Assembly (NCBI GenBank): GCA_964646885.1
Contig: CAZYFM010000121.1
Coordinates: forward strand, 1 to 9,860
Reading direction: 5' to 3'
DNA from: SZUA-430 sp964646885
GTDB lineage: Bacteria > Pseudomonadota > Alphaproteobacteria > Micropepsales > Micropepsaceae
DNA length: 9,860 bases
This document shows, piece after piece, positions 1 through 5,458 of the stretch. Numbering within the stretch: the first letter of the stretch is position 1; the number at the start of each line of letters is the position of its first letter. The notes beneath the pieces were generated by a model. That model was not told where the DNA came from. It worked only from the letters and a program-made list of their open reading frames with translations, and did no database searches. Made by a program: the position numbers and the translations under genes.

Positions 1-75
1 GCTGCTGTAGCGTAGTGGTAGCGCAACGCCTTGGTAAGGCGTAGGTCGTGGGTTCAATTCCCACCAGCAGCACCA
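1..75 (+). tRNA. tRNA-Thr (anticodon GGT)
   Basis: Complete cloverleaf. The acceptor arms 1-7 (GCTGCTG) and 65-71 (CAGCAGC) pair perfectly. The anticodon loop is 31-37 with GGT at 33-35, flanked by a perfect ACGCC/GGCGT stem. The T arm is 48-64 with GTGGG/CCCAC closing the loop TTCAATT. The discriminator is A72 and CCA is encoded at 73-75. It decodes ACC (and ACU by wobble) threonine codons. The first acceptor pairs G-C and C-G fit threonyl-tRNA synthetase recognition as known from E. coli. The matching enzyme gene, thrS, lies about 5.5 kb downstream on the other strand. The gene starts at the first base of the window, so its promoter is not visible. Confidence 0.97.
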
Positions 76-81
76 GTTTCC

Positions 82-115
82 AAGGCCGTGCCCCTTTGCC
101 GGGGTGCGGCCTTTT
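82..115 (+). terminator. intrinsic terminator after tRNA-Thr
   Basis: A 12-pair stem (83-94 with 101-112, including two G-U pairs) closes a six-base loop and runs into TTTT at 112-115. It begins 7 bases after the tRNA CCA end, so it most likely ends the tRNA transcript. It also makes a protein start at the GTG at 104 implausible for the next gene. Confidence 0.8.
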
Positions 116-145
116 CATGAATGGCACATGAAGGCCGCTTCAAGC

Positions 146-194
146 CGGCATTCATGCCGAATGTGCAAGCTCAGCACCGGAATGCTTCATTCCG
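146..194. repeat. two tandem short palindromes upstream of the crystallin-like gene
   Basis: Palindrome 1 (146-159) is CGGCAT-tc-ATGCCG, a six-base perfect inverted repeat. Palindrome 2 (178-194) is CGGAATG-ctt-CATTCCG, a seven-base perfect inverted repeat. Both have CGG...CCG ends, and their centres are about 33 bp apart, close to three helical turns. They fill the gap between the tRNA terminator and the next gene. They could be a dimeric regulator operator, RNA hairpins in the leader, or a genus-specific palindromic repeat. The sequence alone does not decide between these. Confidence 0.4.
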
Positions 195-217
195 ATCCGA
201 TGAGAAGGTCCAAGACG

Positions 218-598
218 ATGTTGTTGCGTATGGCATTCACGATGGCAGGTGCCGCTGCGGTGGGAACGTCCCTTGCTTTTGCGGCCCTGGCGGCCACAAC
301 GACGCCGGCGCCGCTGCCGCCATCCAAGATCACGCTTTACGAGAAGCCGAACTTCCAGGGCCGCTCGATGACTTTCGAGAGGCGTGCCCCGAGCCTCAAT
401 GCCGTCGGCTTCAACGACACGGCCCAGAGCGTCAAGATCGACGGGCTTCGCGACTGGGTCATCTGTGAAAGCCGCAACTTCATGGGGCGCTGCATCCGCG
501 TGCATCTCAAGGAGAAAGACCTGAAGCGCCTGAATTTCAGCGGGATCGCTTCGTCGATCTACCCGGTGCTGGATCCGCGCCCGGCCGCTCCGAAGTAA
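218..598 (+). CDS. secreted beta/gamma-crystallin-fold protein
   Basis: A 126-residue exported protein. The N-terminus has a charged start (MLLRMAF) and a hydrophobic core, then a likely cleavage site after AALA (residue ~25). A Thr/Pro linker leads into two Greek-key crystallin motifs. The first is residues ~37-75, with a LYEKPNFQGRS-type aromatic/glycine signature. The second is ~80-117, with CESRNFMGRC. The usual calcium signature [ND][ND]xx[ST]S is imperfect: NDTAQS in the first motif and SGIASS in the second, so calcium binding may be weak or lost. Cys83 and Cys92 could form a disulfide. The start is chosen because AGAAGG at 203-208 sits 9 bases before ATG 218. ATG 200 is an alternative that adds MRRSKT. 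The gene ends 2 bases before the convergent gene's stop. Function is unknown; related folds include bacterial crystallins and I36-type peptidase inhibitors. Confidence 0.75.
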   Translation: MLLRMAFTMAGAAAVGTSLAFAALAATTTPAPLPPSKITLYEKPNFQGRSMTFERRAPSLNAVGFNDTAQSVKIDGLRDWVICESRNFMGRCIRVHLKEKDLKRLNFSGIASSIYPVLDPRPAAPK

Positions 599-600
599 GC

Positions 601-1200
601 TCAGGCAGAAACGATCAGCCGGCTTGACGCCGTGAGCAGCTGCAAGACCTGCAAAAGGTCCTGGCGCGCGAAGGCAACGCATCCTGCCGTGGGCGTGTAG
701 TCGGGCCGCGCGACATGCAGGAAGATTGCGCTTCCCCTGCCCGGGATGACGGGTTGGTCGTTGTATCCCACCACGACGATGAGATCGTAGATGCCGTCCT
801 TGCGCCACAGATGCTCGGCGCTGGCAGGATAGGGATGGCGGACCATGCGGTTGTAGTTCGGGTCGGCTGGCGCATCACACCATCCATCGGCTGGCTGCAG
901 GGGTGCCACGGGCAACGCCGTCGTCGGTCGCGCCAGGCGGTCCGGCCTGAACAGCACGTTCCGCAAAGGCCATGAACCAATTGGCGTCGCGCCGTCACCT
1001 TCCCGCTTGCTTGAGGACACGCCGCCGCGTCCGAGGGCGCAGCGAAACGTGAAGTTCGCAATCGACGCCATGCCGTTGCTTGTGACGCGCAGGCTGTGGA
1101 CAACACGTGCGTCCGCCGGCAGGCTGTTGGCCAGCGCCGCAACCCCGCCGGCCTGCAGCAGGGACCGGCGCGTCATCCGGACCTGTCGGACATCACTCAT
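601..1200 (-). CDS. L,D-transpeptidase (YkuD domain), Tat-type signal
   Basis: A 199-residue protein of the YkuD/ErfK catalytic family. These periplasmic enzymes make or edit 3-3 peptidoglycan cross-links, or attach proteins to peptidoglycan, using an active-site cysteine. A twin-arginine motif (TRRSLLQ, residues 10-16) followed by a hydrophobic stretch points to Tat export. The domain starts near residue 38. It contains the family signature KREGDGATPIGSW (65-77), then His162 in FLHVARP and the catalytic Cys174 in TAGCVAF. The SHGC motif of classic YkuD proteins is AGC here, a form seen in the short alphaproteobacterial/YkuD-like branch. The start ATG at 1200 overlaps the stop of the upstream gene as ATGA, which implies translational coupling. 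An internal ATG (residue 9, just before RR) is a possible alternative start. Confidence 0.85.
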   Translation of the reverse strand: MSDVRQVRMTRRSLLQAGGVAALANSLPADARVVHSLRVTSNGMASIANFTFRCALGRGGVSSSKREGDGATPIGSWPLRNVLFRPDRLARPTTALPVAPLQPADGWCDAPADPNYNRMVRHPYPASAEHLWRKDGIYDLIVVVGYNDQPVIPGRGSAIFLHVARPDYTPTAGCVAFARQDLLQVLQLLTASSRLIVSA

Positions 1201-2129
1201 TCGCTTGCCAGCTTCGCCTTCACGTAGTCGTAGAAGTTCAGTTCAGCCTTCTTCAGCCTGAAACGCGCCTTCTGCCAGTCCTTCGTGTCATTGGCTTCGG
1301 TGCCGTAGTACTGCTCGGGCGAGTAGTCCTCTATTTCAGCGTTCGTCGCGACGACGAAGCGTCCGTTGAGGAGAGAGCCGTCTTCTGCCTTCGTGTAATC
1401 GACCAGCTTCATGGGACGCCAGTTCCAGAAGCCTCCACCGATGGCTGGGGCCGTACGCGGAAACTGCGACCCGAATGTGCCTCTTGTCACGGCCCTGTCA
1501 GGATTGGAGTCAACCCAGTGGATCGTTCCGTCGGAGTCGATCTTGTAGACATACACGACGTGACCGAAGGCGTCATAGATGATCGAGCCTGGCCTCAGCG
1601 CGCCCCTGGAAATCTTCGGCGCATAGAAATCACTGGCGCTATAGCCCTGGTCAAACGTGTGCTCGATCCGGAACATCGCCGTTGACACTGTCCCCCTGAT
1701 ATCGAGGAGCAGCTTGGCCGGGTCGGTGTTTTGCTGCCACGCCAGCTGAAGCCGAGCCACAACCTGATTGCCGGCATCCGAGAACCTGAAATCGGGCGTC
1801 GGTCCCGATCGCGACATGACATAGAGCGGATAGGAGAACGGCAAACCGTTCTTCCAGGCAAAATAGGCGCGCAGCTGGTAGATGAAGTCGGCGCAGTCCC
1901 CATCCATCTTCAAGGTTGGCGGGTCGCTGTCCCGGTATGGATTGGCCGAACTGCGGAAGCACGATGCCGGATCGGAACAGCTGTGCTCGCCAAAGCCGGC
2001 GACGAACTCCCCAAAGCGGCGCTCGTCGTCCGCGTCCCAGTGGTCCTTCGTGATCTTCCATTGGTCGGACGGCGCTGCCATGGCCGTACTGCCTGCCAGA
2101 AAGAACAATATTGCCAGCAACACCCGCAT
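1197..2129 (-). CDS. putative periplasmic cysteine hydrolase (papain/NlpC-like fold)
   Basis: A 310-residue exported protein. The signal peptide is clear (MRVLLAILFFLAGSTAMA, cleavage around residue 18-19). I do not recognise a named family. The pattern nonetheless fits a papain-like fold: a candidate nucleophile Cys79 at the start of a helix (DGDCADFIYQLRAYF), then RPGSIIYDAFGHVVYV with candidate His190, and a strand ending WVDSNP with candidate Asp207. This is the usual Cys-His-Asp order of NlpC/P60, CHAP and transglutaminase-like enzymes. Cys51 and Cys57 may form a small disulfide loop. The C-terminal ~70 residues are rich in Tyr, Glu and Lys. The gene overlaps the downstream L,D-transpeptidase by 4 bases, so a joint role in cell-wall remodelling is a reasonable inference. 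The substrate cannot be told. Confidence 0.7.
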   Translation of the reverse strand: MRVLLAILFFLAGSTAMAAPSDQWKITKDHWDADDERRFGEFVAGFGEHSCSDPASCFRSSANPYRDSDPPTLKMDGDCADFIYQLRAYFAWKNGLPFSYPLYVMSRSGPTPDFRFSDAGNQVVARLQLAWQQNTDPAKLLLDIRGTVSTAMFRIEHTFDQGYSASDFYAPKISRGALRPGSIIYDAFGHVVYVYKIDSDGTIHWVDSNPDRAVTRGTFGSQFPRTAPAIGGGFWNWRPMKLVDYTKAEDGSLLNGRFVVATNAEIEDYSPEQYYGTEANDTKDWQKARFRLKKAELNFYDYVKAKLASE

Positions 2130-2220
2130 CCTGATCCAGCCCCCTGGAACGCCATTCCCCGGCTCAAGTTTGCACGGAAGGCGCCAAAATGCAGCATGAA
2201 ATTCAGGTCAGGGGGCTTGG

Positions 2221-2790
2221 TTAAGCCAGCCAGGAGGACTCCATGAGCACCAGCGCAAGCAGGACGGCACCTACCCCGGCCAGGAGTTGCAGTCCAAAGT
2301 ACACGGGCAGCGAGATCGCGGGGGTCGAACCTTCCTGCCCTGCCCTGAATTCCTGATAGTGGCGCCACCCCTGGATGGTGCGCCACACCACCGAAACGAG
2401 CACCAGGGCTGCAATGATGACGTCGTAAGCCAATCCACGCGTTTCTTCAGCGATGATCGCTGCGAAAATCGTGTCTCCCATGCCATGCGCGAATGACCGA
2501 TAGGTCTCCAGCAGAAGGTTCGGCAGCGTCCCGAGTTCAGGTCCTCCCATGGCTTTCACGAGGCTGATCACTGCGAGGGCTGCCACCACGACGGTCACGA
2601 CCCGAACCGGCGCGTGGATGGAAAATGCGTGGGACGGCAACTTCCTGAACTCGTGCCACGCAGACGAGAACGAGTGCACGAAGGCGTGGGAGAGATAGGT
2701 GAAAATCTCCCATCCGATGTTGCTGATGATCCCTGAAATTGCCGTCAGCCAGATCCAGTCCAGAACCGGCAATTCAACAGCTTCGGTCAT
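2221..2790 (-). CDS. four-helix inner-membrane protein, unknown function
   Basis: A 189-residue hydrophobic protein I do not recognise. Likely membrane segments are at residues ~10-32 (rich in Trp and Ile), ~61-80, ~121-138 and ~161-183. Between the second and third is a polar/amphipathic loop with the stretch AHGMGDTIFAAIIAEETRG. The start at ATG 2790 (MTEAVELPVL) is chosen because it begins just before the first helix and has a GGGGC-type weak ribosome site upstream. The frame is open for another 111 codons toward 3123. That extension overlaps the start of the divergent GDPD gene and has the composition of non-coding sequence. It lies 91 bases upstream of the hydrolase gene on the same strand and may be co-transcribed with the cell-wall pair. 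Confidence 0.7.
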   Translation of the reverse strand: MTEAVELPVLDWIWLTAISGIISNIGWEIFTYLSHAFVHSFSSAWHEFRKLPSHAFSIHAPVRVVTVVVAALAVISLVKAMGGPELGTLPNLLLETYRSFAHGMGDTIFAAIIAEETRGLAYDVIIAALVLVSVVWRTIQGWRHYQEFRAGQEGSTPAISLPVYFGLQLLAGVGAVLLALVLMESSWLA

Positions 2791-2964
2791 GTGAAGTCTG
2801 CCCCGTCTGCCTGCACCGATTGGACGCCTGGTTTGTGGCAGCAATTTGAAGCCCAGCCGCCTGAAGAAAGGCTGTTTTCCGCCATTTCCTGCAGCGGCAA
2901 GATGCATCGCCTCGCGCGCAAACAGTGCTAAGTTGGCGGATCGAAACATCTCCCAGCAGAACGA
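2791..2964. other. divergent intergenic region
   Basis: A 174-base region between the divergently read membrane-protein gene (-) and the GDPD gene (+), so promoters for both should lie here. On the plus strand, GCTAAGTT near 2926-2933 vaguely resembles the GCTANAWC-type -10 box of Caulobacter housekeeping promoters. No convincing -35 box precedes it, so I do not call a promoter. No RNA gene or repeat is evident. Confidence 0.3.
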
Positions 2965-3912
2965 ATGAGCAAACACAAAACACTGAACATTGCCCACCGC
3001 GGCGGTGCGGGGCTGCGCCCGGAGAATACGCTCGCGGCCTTTGCCCATGCCCTTGATGTGGGCGTGGACGGTTTCGAACTCGATGTCCATGTGGCCAAGG
3101 ACGGAACCGTCATTGTTTTCCATGACGACGAGCTCAAGCCCGAGATTGTTCGTGATTCAGATGGCCAGTGGCTCAACGAGCCCGGCGCGCTTTTGAAGGA
3201 CCTCGCCTATCCGGCACTTCAGACCTACGACATCGGACGCTTGAAGCCGGGGTCGCGCTACAGTGCCCGATACCCGCATCAGATGCCGCAGGATGGAGAG
3301 CGCATCCCCAAACTGGCCGACGTCATCTACCTGATCAATCGCGCGGGCGGGAACGAACGGATCTGGATCGAACTCAAGACGAACTTCATGGAGCGCGAGA
3401 AGACAGCCTCTCCGCAGGCCATGGCCGAAGCCGTCATCCGCGTCCTGCGTCGCGAGAACTTTCTCGATCGCGCCATTCTCGTGGGATTTGACTGGAACGC
3501 CCTGATCGCCGCGAAAGCCATCGAGCCCTCTGTCGAATGCTGGTTTACCACGTTGCCTCAATCCTGGTTCGGCAACAGCCCGCCGCCCGCCGAGCACTGG
3601 CCGCCGCCTGCTGCCGAACTGCAGCGTCTGCGTGAGCTTGATGCTTCTGCCGCTCCCTGGACGGGGGGCTTCGACAGGGCCAAGCACGGCAATGTCATCA
3701 AGGCCGCCAAGGCCGCGGGCGCTGATGGCTGGTTCCCGTACTTCCCCGACATTACCAAATCCACCATTTCCCAGTGCCGGGACCTTGGGCTGAAGGTGGG
3801 GTGCTGGACCGTGGATCGGCCCGAAGACCTGTCCCGGCTCGTCGACCTGGGTGTCGACGGTATCTGCACGGATTACCCGGACCGGCTGGCCAGCCTGCTG
3901 AAGCAGATGTGA
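2965..3912 (+). CDS. glycerophosphodiester phosphodiesterase, cytosolic
   Basis: A 315-residue member of the GDPD/PI-PLC-like TIM-barrel family. It hydrolyses glycerophosphodiesters (deacylated phospholipid headgroups) to sn-glycerol-3-phosphate and an alcohol. All the usual active-site parts are present: AHRGG (10-14), PENT (19-22), the metal-binding FELDVH (Glu38, Asp40), VFHDD with the general acid/base His53, and IELK with Glu136 and Lys138. The C-terminal barrel strand is VGCWTVDRPEDL followed by GVDGICTDYPD (Thr302, Asp303). The insertion between strands (~55-115) is typical of the bacterial family. No signal peptide is present, so it is cytosolic like UgpQ rather than periplasmic like GlpQ. 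The ATG at 2965 is the only sensible start, although its ribosome site is weak. It is followed after 104 bases by a same-strand lipoprotein gene. Confidence 0.93.
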   Translation: MSKHKTLNIAHRGGAGLRPENTLAAFAHALDVGVDGFELDVHVAKDGTVIVFHDDELKPEIVRDSDGQWLNEPGALLKDLAYPALQTYDIGRLKPGSRYSARYPHQMPQDGERIPKLADVIYLINRAGGNERIWIELKTNFMEREKTASPQAMAEAVIRVLRRENFLDRAILVGFDWNALIAAKAIEPSVECWFTTLPQSWFGNSPPPAEHWPPPAAELQRLRELDASAAPWTGGFDRAKHGNVIKAAKAAGADGWFPYFPDITKSTISQCRDLGLKVGCWTVDRPEDLSRLVDLGVDGICTDYPDRLASLLKQM

Positions 3913-3934
3913 CGCCTGAACAGGTGGCCCAGAC

Positions 3935-3979
3935 GGCAAATTGCCTTTGGACCCGGATGCATTCAAAATGCCCGGGTCC
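3935..3979. repeat. palindrome and stem-loop between GDPD and lipoprotein genes
   Basis: GGCAA-a-TTGCC at 3935-3945 is a short perfect palindrome. Immediately after it, GGACCCGG (3949-3956) pairs with CCGGGTCC (3972-3979). After a two-base bulge, GCAT (3959-3962) pairs with ATGC (3968-3971) around a five-base loop. There is no T-run after the stem on the plus strand, so it is not a standard intrinsic terminator. It may attenuate read-through into, or regulate, the lipoprotein gene 37 bases downstream. Confidence 0.4.
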
Positions 3980-4016
3980 GGCCTGAAATCCCCGAGTTCT
4001 CCAACCGAGAAAATCC

Positions 4017-4610
4017 ATGACCCTCGTTCGAAAGTTCCTTGTCCTGAGTGCCGCGGCGGCCCTTTCCGGCTGCGCGAGCTGGGGCGTCCTCCCCTCGACG
4101 AAGGAAACAACGGAAACGCCTTTCCACTCCTCCAAGAGCGCGGAAGACGCCATCGCAAACGTGAAGCCGTTCGTCACGACGACACGGGAACTCAAGGCGC
4201 GCGGCTTCGATCCCTACACGACGCCAAACATCAAGGTGCTGAACTACCTGGACCTGCTGCCGCGCTTCCTCCCCCAGCAGTCGATCAAGCTGGAAGACCT
4301 GGATCCATCCGTCCAGGCCTGCCTGGCCGCCCGCGAGCAATGCCAGGGCTGGCTCGCCGAGCCATCCATTTCGTCGAAAGACCGGACGGGAAATGTTGCG
4401 CTTGATGTTCTTGGCTTCGAGAGGGAGACGACCTCGACCGGCTGGAAGGCCTCCATGCTGCTCCTCGTGCAGAATGGCGTCGTGGTCTACAAGCTCTGGT
4501 CCGGAACGCCGTCCATCCTGGAGGTGAAGACGGAAAAGAAGCCGCTCGGGCCGCTGCAGGATCTCTCCGGACCGGCCGCATCCGCCGTCAGCGGGGCCAT
4601 CAAGCCCTGA
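4017..4610 (+). CDS. outer-membrane-type lipoprotein, unknown function
   Basis: A 197-residue protein with a textbook lipoprotein signal: MTLVRKF, a short Ala/Leu core and the lipobox LSGC, with Cys19 as the lipidated residue. Ala at position +2 (not Asp) suggests transfer to the outer membrane by Lol sorting. I do not recognise the mature domain. It contains a conserved-looking ARGFDPYTTPNIKVLNYLDL stretch (61-80), a Cys102/Cys109 pair likely to form a disulfide, and a beta-rich middle (GWKASMLLLVQNGVVVYKLW, 142-161). It ends in a Pro/Ala/Ser-rich tail. The ATG at 4017 is preceded by GAGA with a 6-base spacing. The gene stands alone and is followed by a hairpin shared with the convergent infC gene. 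Confidence 0.8.
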   Translation: MTLVRKFLVLSAAAALSGCASWGVLPSTKETTETPFHSSKSAEDAIANVKPFVTTTRELKARGFDPYTTPNIKVLNYLDLLPRFLPQQSIKLEDLDPSVQACLAAREQCQGWLAEPSISSKDRTGNVALDVLGFERETTSTGWKASMLLLVQNGVVVYKLWSGTPSILEVKTEKKPLGPLQDLSGPAASAVSGAIKP

Positions 4611-4646
4611 AAATGAAAGAGCGGCAGCGGAATCTCACGCTGCCGC
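4610..4646 (-). terminator. hairpin between convergent lipoprotein gene and infC
   Basis: Perfect nine-base stem GCGGCAGCG (4621-4629) with CGCTGCCGC (4638-4646) around an eight-base loop. Read on the minus strand, the stem is followed by a T-rich tail (TCTTTCATTTT). This makes it a reasonable intrinsic terminator for infC, whose stop is 34 bases upstream. Read on the plus strand, the tail is only moderately T-rich (CCTGAATTTCC), so it may serve the lipoprotein gene weakly. If it is infC's terminator, rpmI and rplT do not follow infC here. Confidence 0.6.
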
Positions 4647-4679
4647 CCTGAATTTCCTGTCAGTACTGCAAGGCCGGCG

Positions 4680-5228
4680 TCATGCCGACTTCGGTGCGAT
4701 GACCATGACCATCTGGCGGCCTTCGAGCTTTGGTTCCTGCTCGACCTTGCCAATGGACTCCGTGTCCCGCTTCACCTTCTGCAGAAGTTCCATTCCGATT
4801 TCCATGTGCGCCATTTCGCGGCCACGGAAGCGGAGCGTTACCTTCACCTTGTCGCCTTCCTCGAAGAACCGCTTGATGGATCGCATTTTCACGTCGTAGT
4901 CGTGATCGTCGATCATCGGGCGCAGCTTGATTTCCTTGATCTCGATGATCTTCTGGTGCTTGCGCGCCTCTGCAGCCTTCTTCTGTTCCTGGTACTTGTA
5001 CTTGCCGAAGTCCATCAGCTTCACGACCGGGGGCTTCGCCATTGGCGCGACCTCAACCAGATCGAGACCTTCGGCTTCCGCGAGCCTCAGGGCGTCGTAT
5101 TTGCTCATGACGCCGCGCTTCTCGCCAGCATCGTCGATCACCAGTAGTTCATGCGCGGTGATCATTTCATTGACACGCGGGCCATCCTTCGAGGGGGCCT
5201 GCGCCGGTTGGAACGTACGTTTATTGAT
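4680..5228 (-). CDS. infC: translation initiation factor IF-3, starting at an ATC codon
   Basis: A 182-residue IF3, which binds the 30S subunit, prevents premature 50S joining and proofreads the initiator tRNA-start codon match. The N-domain contains KDGPRVNE (14-21), ITAHELLVIDDAGEKRGVM and the VEVAPMAKPPVVKLMDFGKY block. A helical linker rich in Lys/Glu/Gln (YKYQEQKKAAEARKHQ) follows. The C-domain has IKEIKLRPMIDDHDYDVK, the RFRGREMAH block and the ending EGRQMVMVIAPK. The first ATG in frame (5165) would remove 21 residues, including the conserved GPRVNE. Upstream the frame is TAG-CCC-ATC-AAT-AAA and has no ATG, GTG or TTG. TGGAG lies 7 bases before that ATC (5228-5226), so I place the start there. 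E. coli infC similarly uses AUU, giving IF3 autoregulation. The order thrS-infC is conserved with enterobacteria. Confidence 0.9.
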   Translation of the reverse strand: MNKRTFQPAQAPSKDGPRVNEMITAHELLVIDDAGEKRGVMSKYDALRLAEAEGLDLVEVAPMAKPPVVKLMDFGKYKYQEQKKAAEARKHQKIIEIKEIKLRPMIDDHDYDVKMRSIKRFFEEGDKVKVTLRFRGREMAHMEIGMELLQKVKRDTESIGKVEQEPKLEGRQMVMVIAPKSA

Positions 5229-5253
5229 GGGCTATCTCCATTCAGATTGCCCT
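5221..5253 (-). promoter_or_regulatory. infC initiation region: Shine-Dalgarno, ATC start and overlapping minicistron
   Basis: On the minus strand TGGAG (5240-5236) lies 7 bases before the ATC start (5228-5226). A second possible ribosome site, AGGG (5253-5250), lies 8 bases before an ATG at 5241-5239. That ATG opens a six-codon reading frame (MEIAHQ, stop TAA 5223-5221) in another phase. The minicistron's stop overlaps the second and third codons of infC, so ribosomes ending there could restart at the ATC, or the ATG could compete with it. The base facts are direct. The regulatory role is inference. Confidence 0.5.
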
Positions 5254-5371
5254 GGAGACGCCGCCACGCGCGGGACCAGAGTGCTGCAAGCCGCCTGTCT
5301 CCGAGGTTTCATCGCATGAACCCGAAGCTCGCCCTGGCTTGCACCTTCGCTCCTCTGGTTGCGATGAAACC
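5254..5371 (-). repeat. inverted repeats in the infC upstream region
   Basis: A perfect 12-base inverted repeat, GGTTTCATCGCA (5305-5316) with TGCGATGAAACC (5360-5371), encloses 43 bases. A second small pair lies inside it (CGAAG 5323-5327 with CTTCG 5345-5349). Nearer infC, GGAGAC (5254-5259) and GTCTCC (5297-5302) form another inverted pair. No T-run follows on either strand. If this is transcribed ahead of infC, the RNA would fold into at least one long stable stem. It could be an attenuator, a leader regulatory element, a protein operator or a dispersed repeat. No known RNA family was recognised. Confidence 0.5.
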
Positions 5372-5458
5372 CAGCAGCCGTTCCGGCCTTCAGCGCACGG
5401 TCCGCAACAGGCGGGTGCACCGGGGTCTTTCACCAGCCACACCACGCCGGACCATCCG
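5372..5458. other. unassigned sequence next to the gap
   Basis: About 87 bases between the inverted repeat and the N run. On the minus strand one frame is open from the gap to a TGA at 5244-5242. Its peptide is Cys/Gly/Pro-rich, does not resemble the ThrRS C-terminus and looks like an accidental open frame in GC-rich DNA. A second frame stops after 22 codons and a third after 8. No gene is called. Confidence 0.3.

Noticed and set aside
104..217. Upstream extension of the crystallin-like gene to GTG 104 or ATG 128
   Set aside because: GTG 104 lies inside the tRNA terminator stem. The extra residues are Cys/His/Met-rich without a plausible signal peptide, and the AGAAGG ribosome site fits ATG 218.
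2791..3123. N-terminal extension of the membrane protein (up to 300 residues)
   Set aside because: It overlaps the well-supported GDPD coding start on the opposite strand, and its composition is that of antisense/non-coding sequence. The first helix follows directly after ATG 2790.
3157..4158. Long minus-strand frames opposite GDPD and the lipoprotein gene
   Set aside because: They are antisense to strongly supported genes and have no recognisable domains. This is a common effect in GC-rich DNA.
4610..4680. rpmI/rplT downstream of infC
   Set aside because: Only 69 bases separate infC from the convergent lipoprotein gene, and a terminator hairpin is present, so the usual ribosomal protein genes do not follow here.
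5254..5371. CRISPR, IS end or tRNA-like gene in the infC upstream repeats
   Set aside because: There is a single inverted pair, no direct repeats with spacers, no transposase and no cloverleaf.
5242..5458. Open minus-strand frame from the gap as the ThrRS C-terminus
   Set aside because: It lacks any ThrRS anticodon-domain similarity and is Cys/Gly/Pro-rich. Another frame ends after 22 codons with no similarity either.
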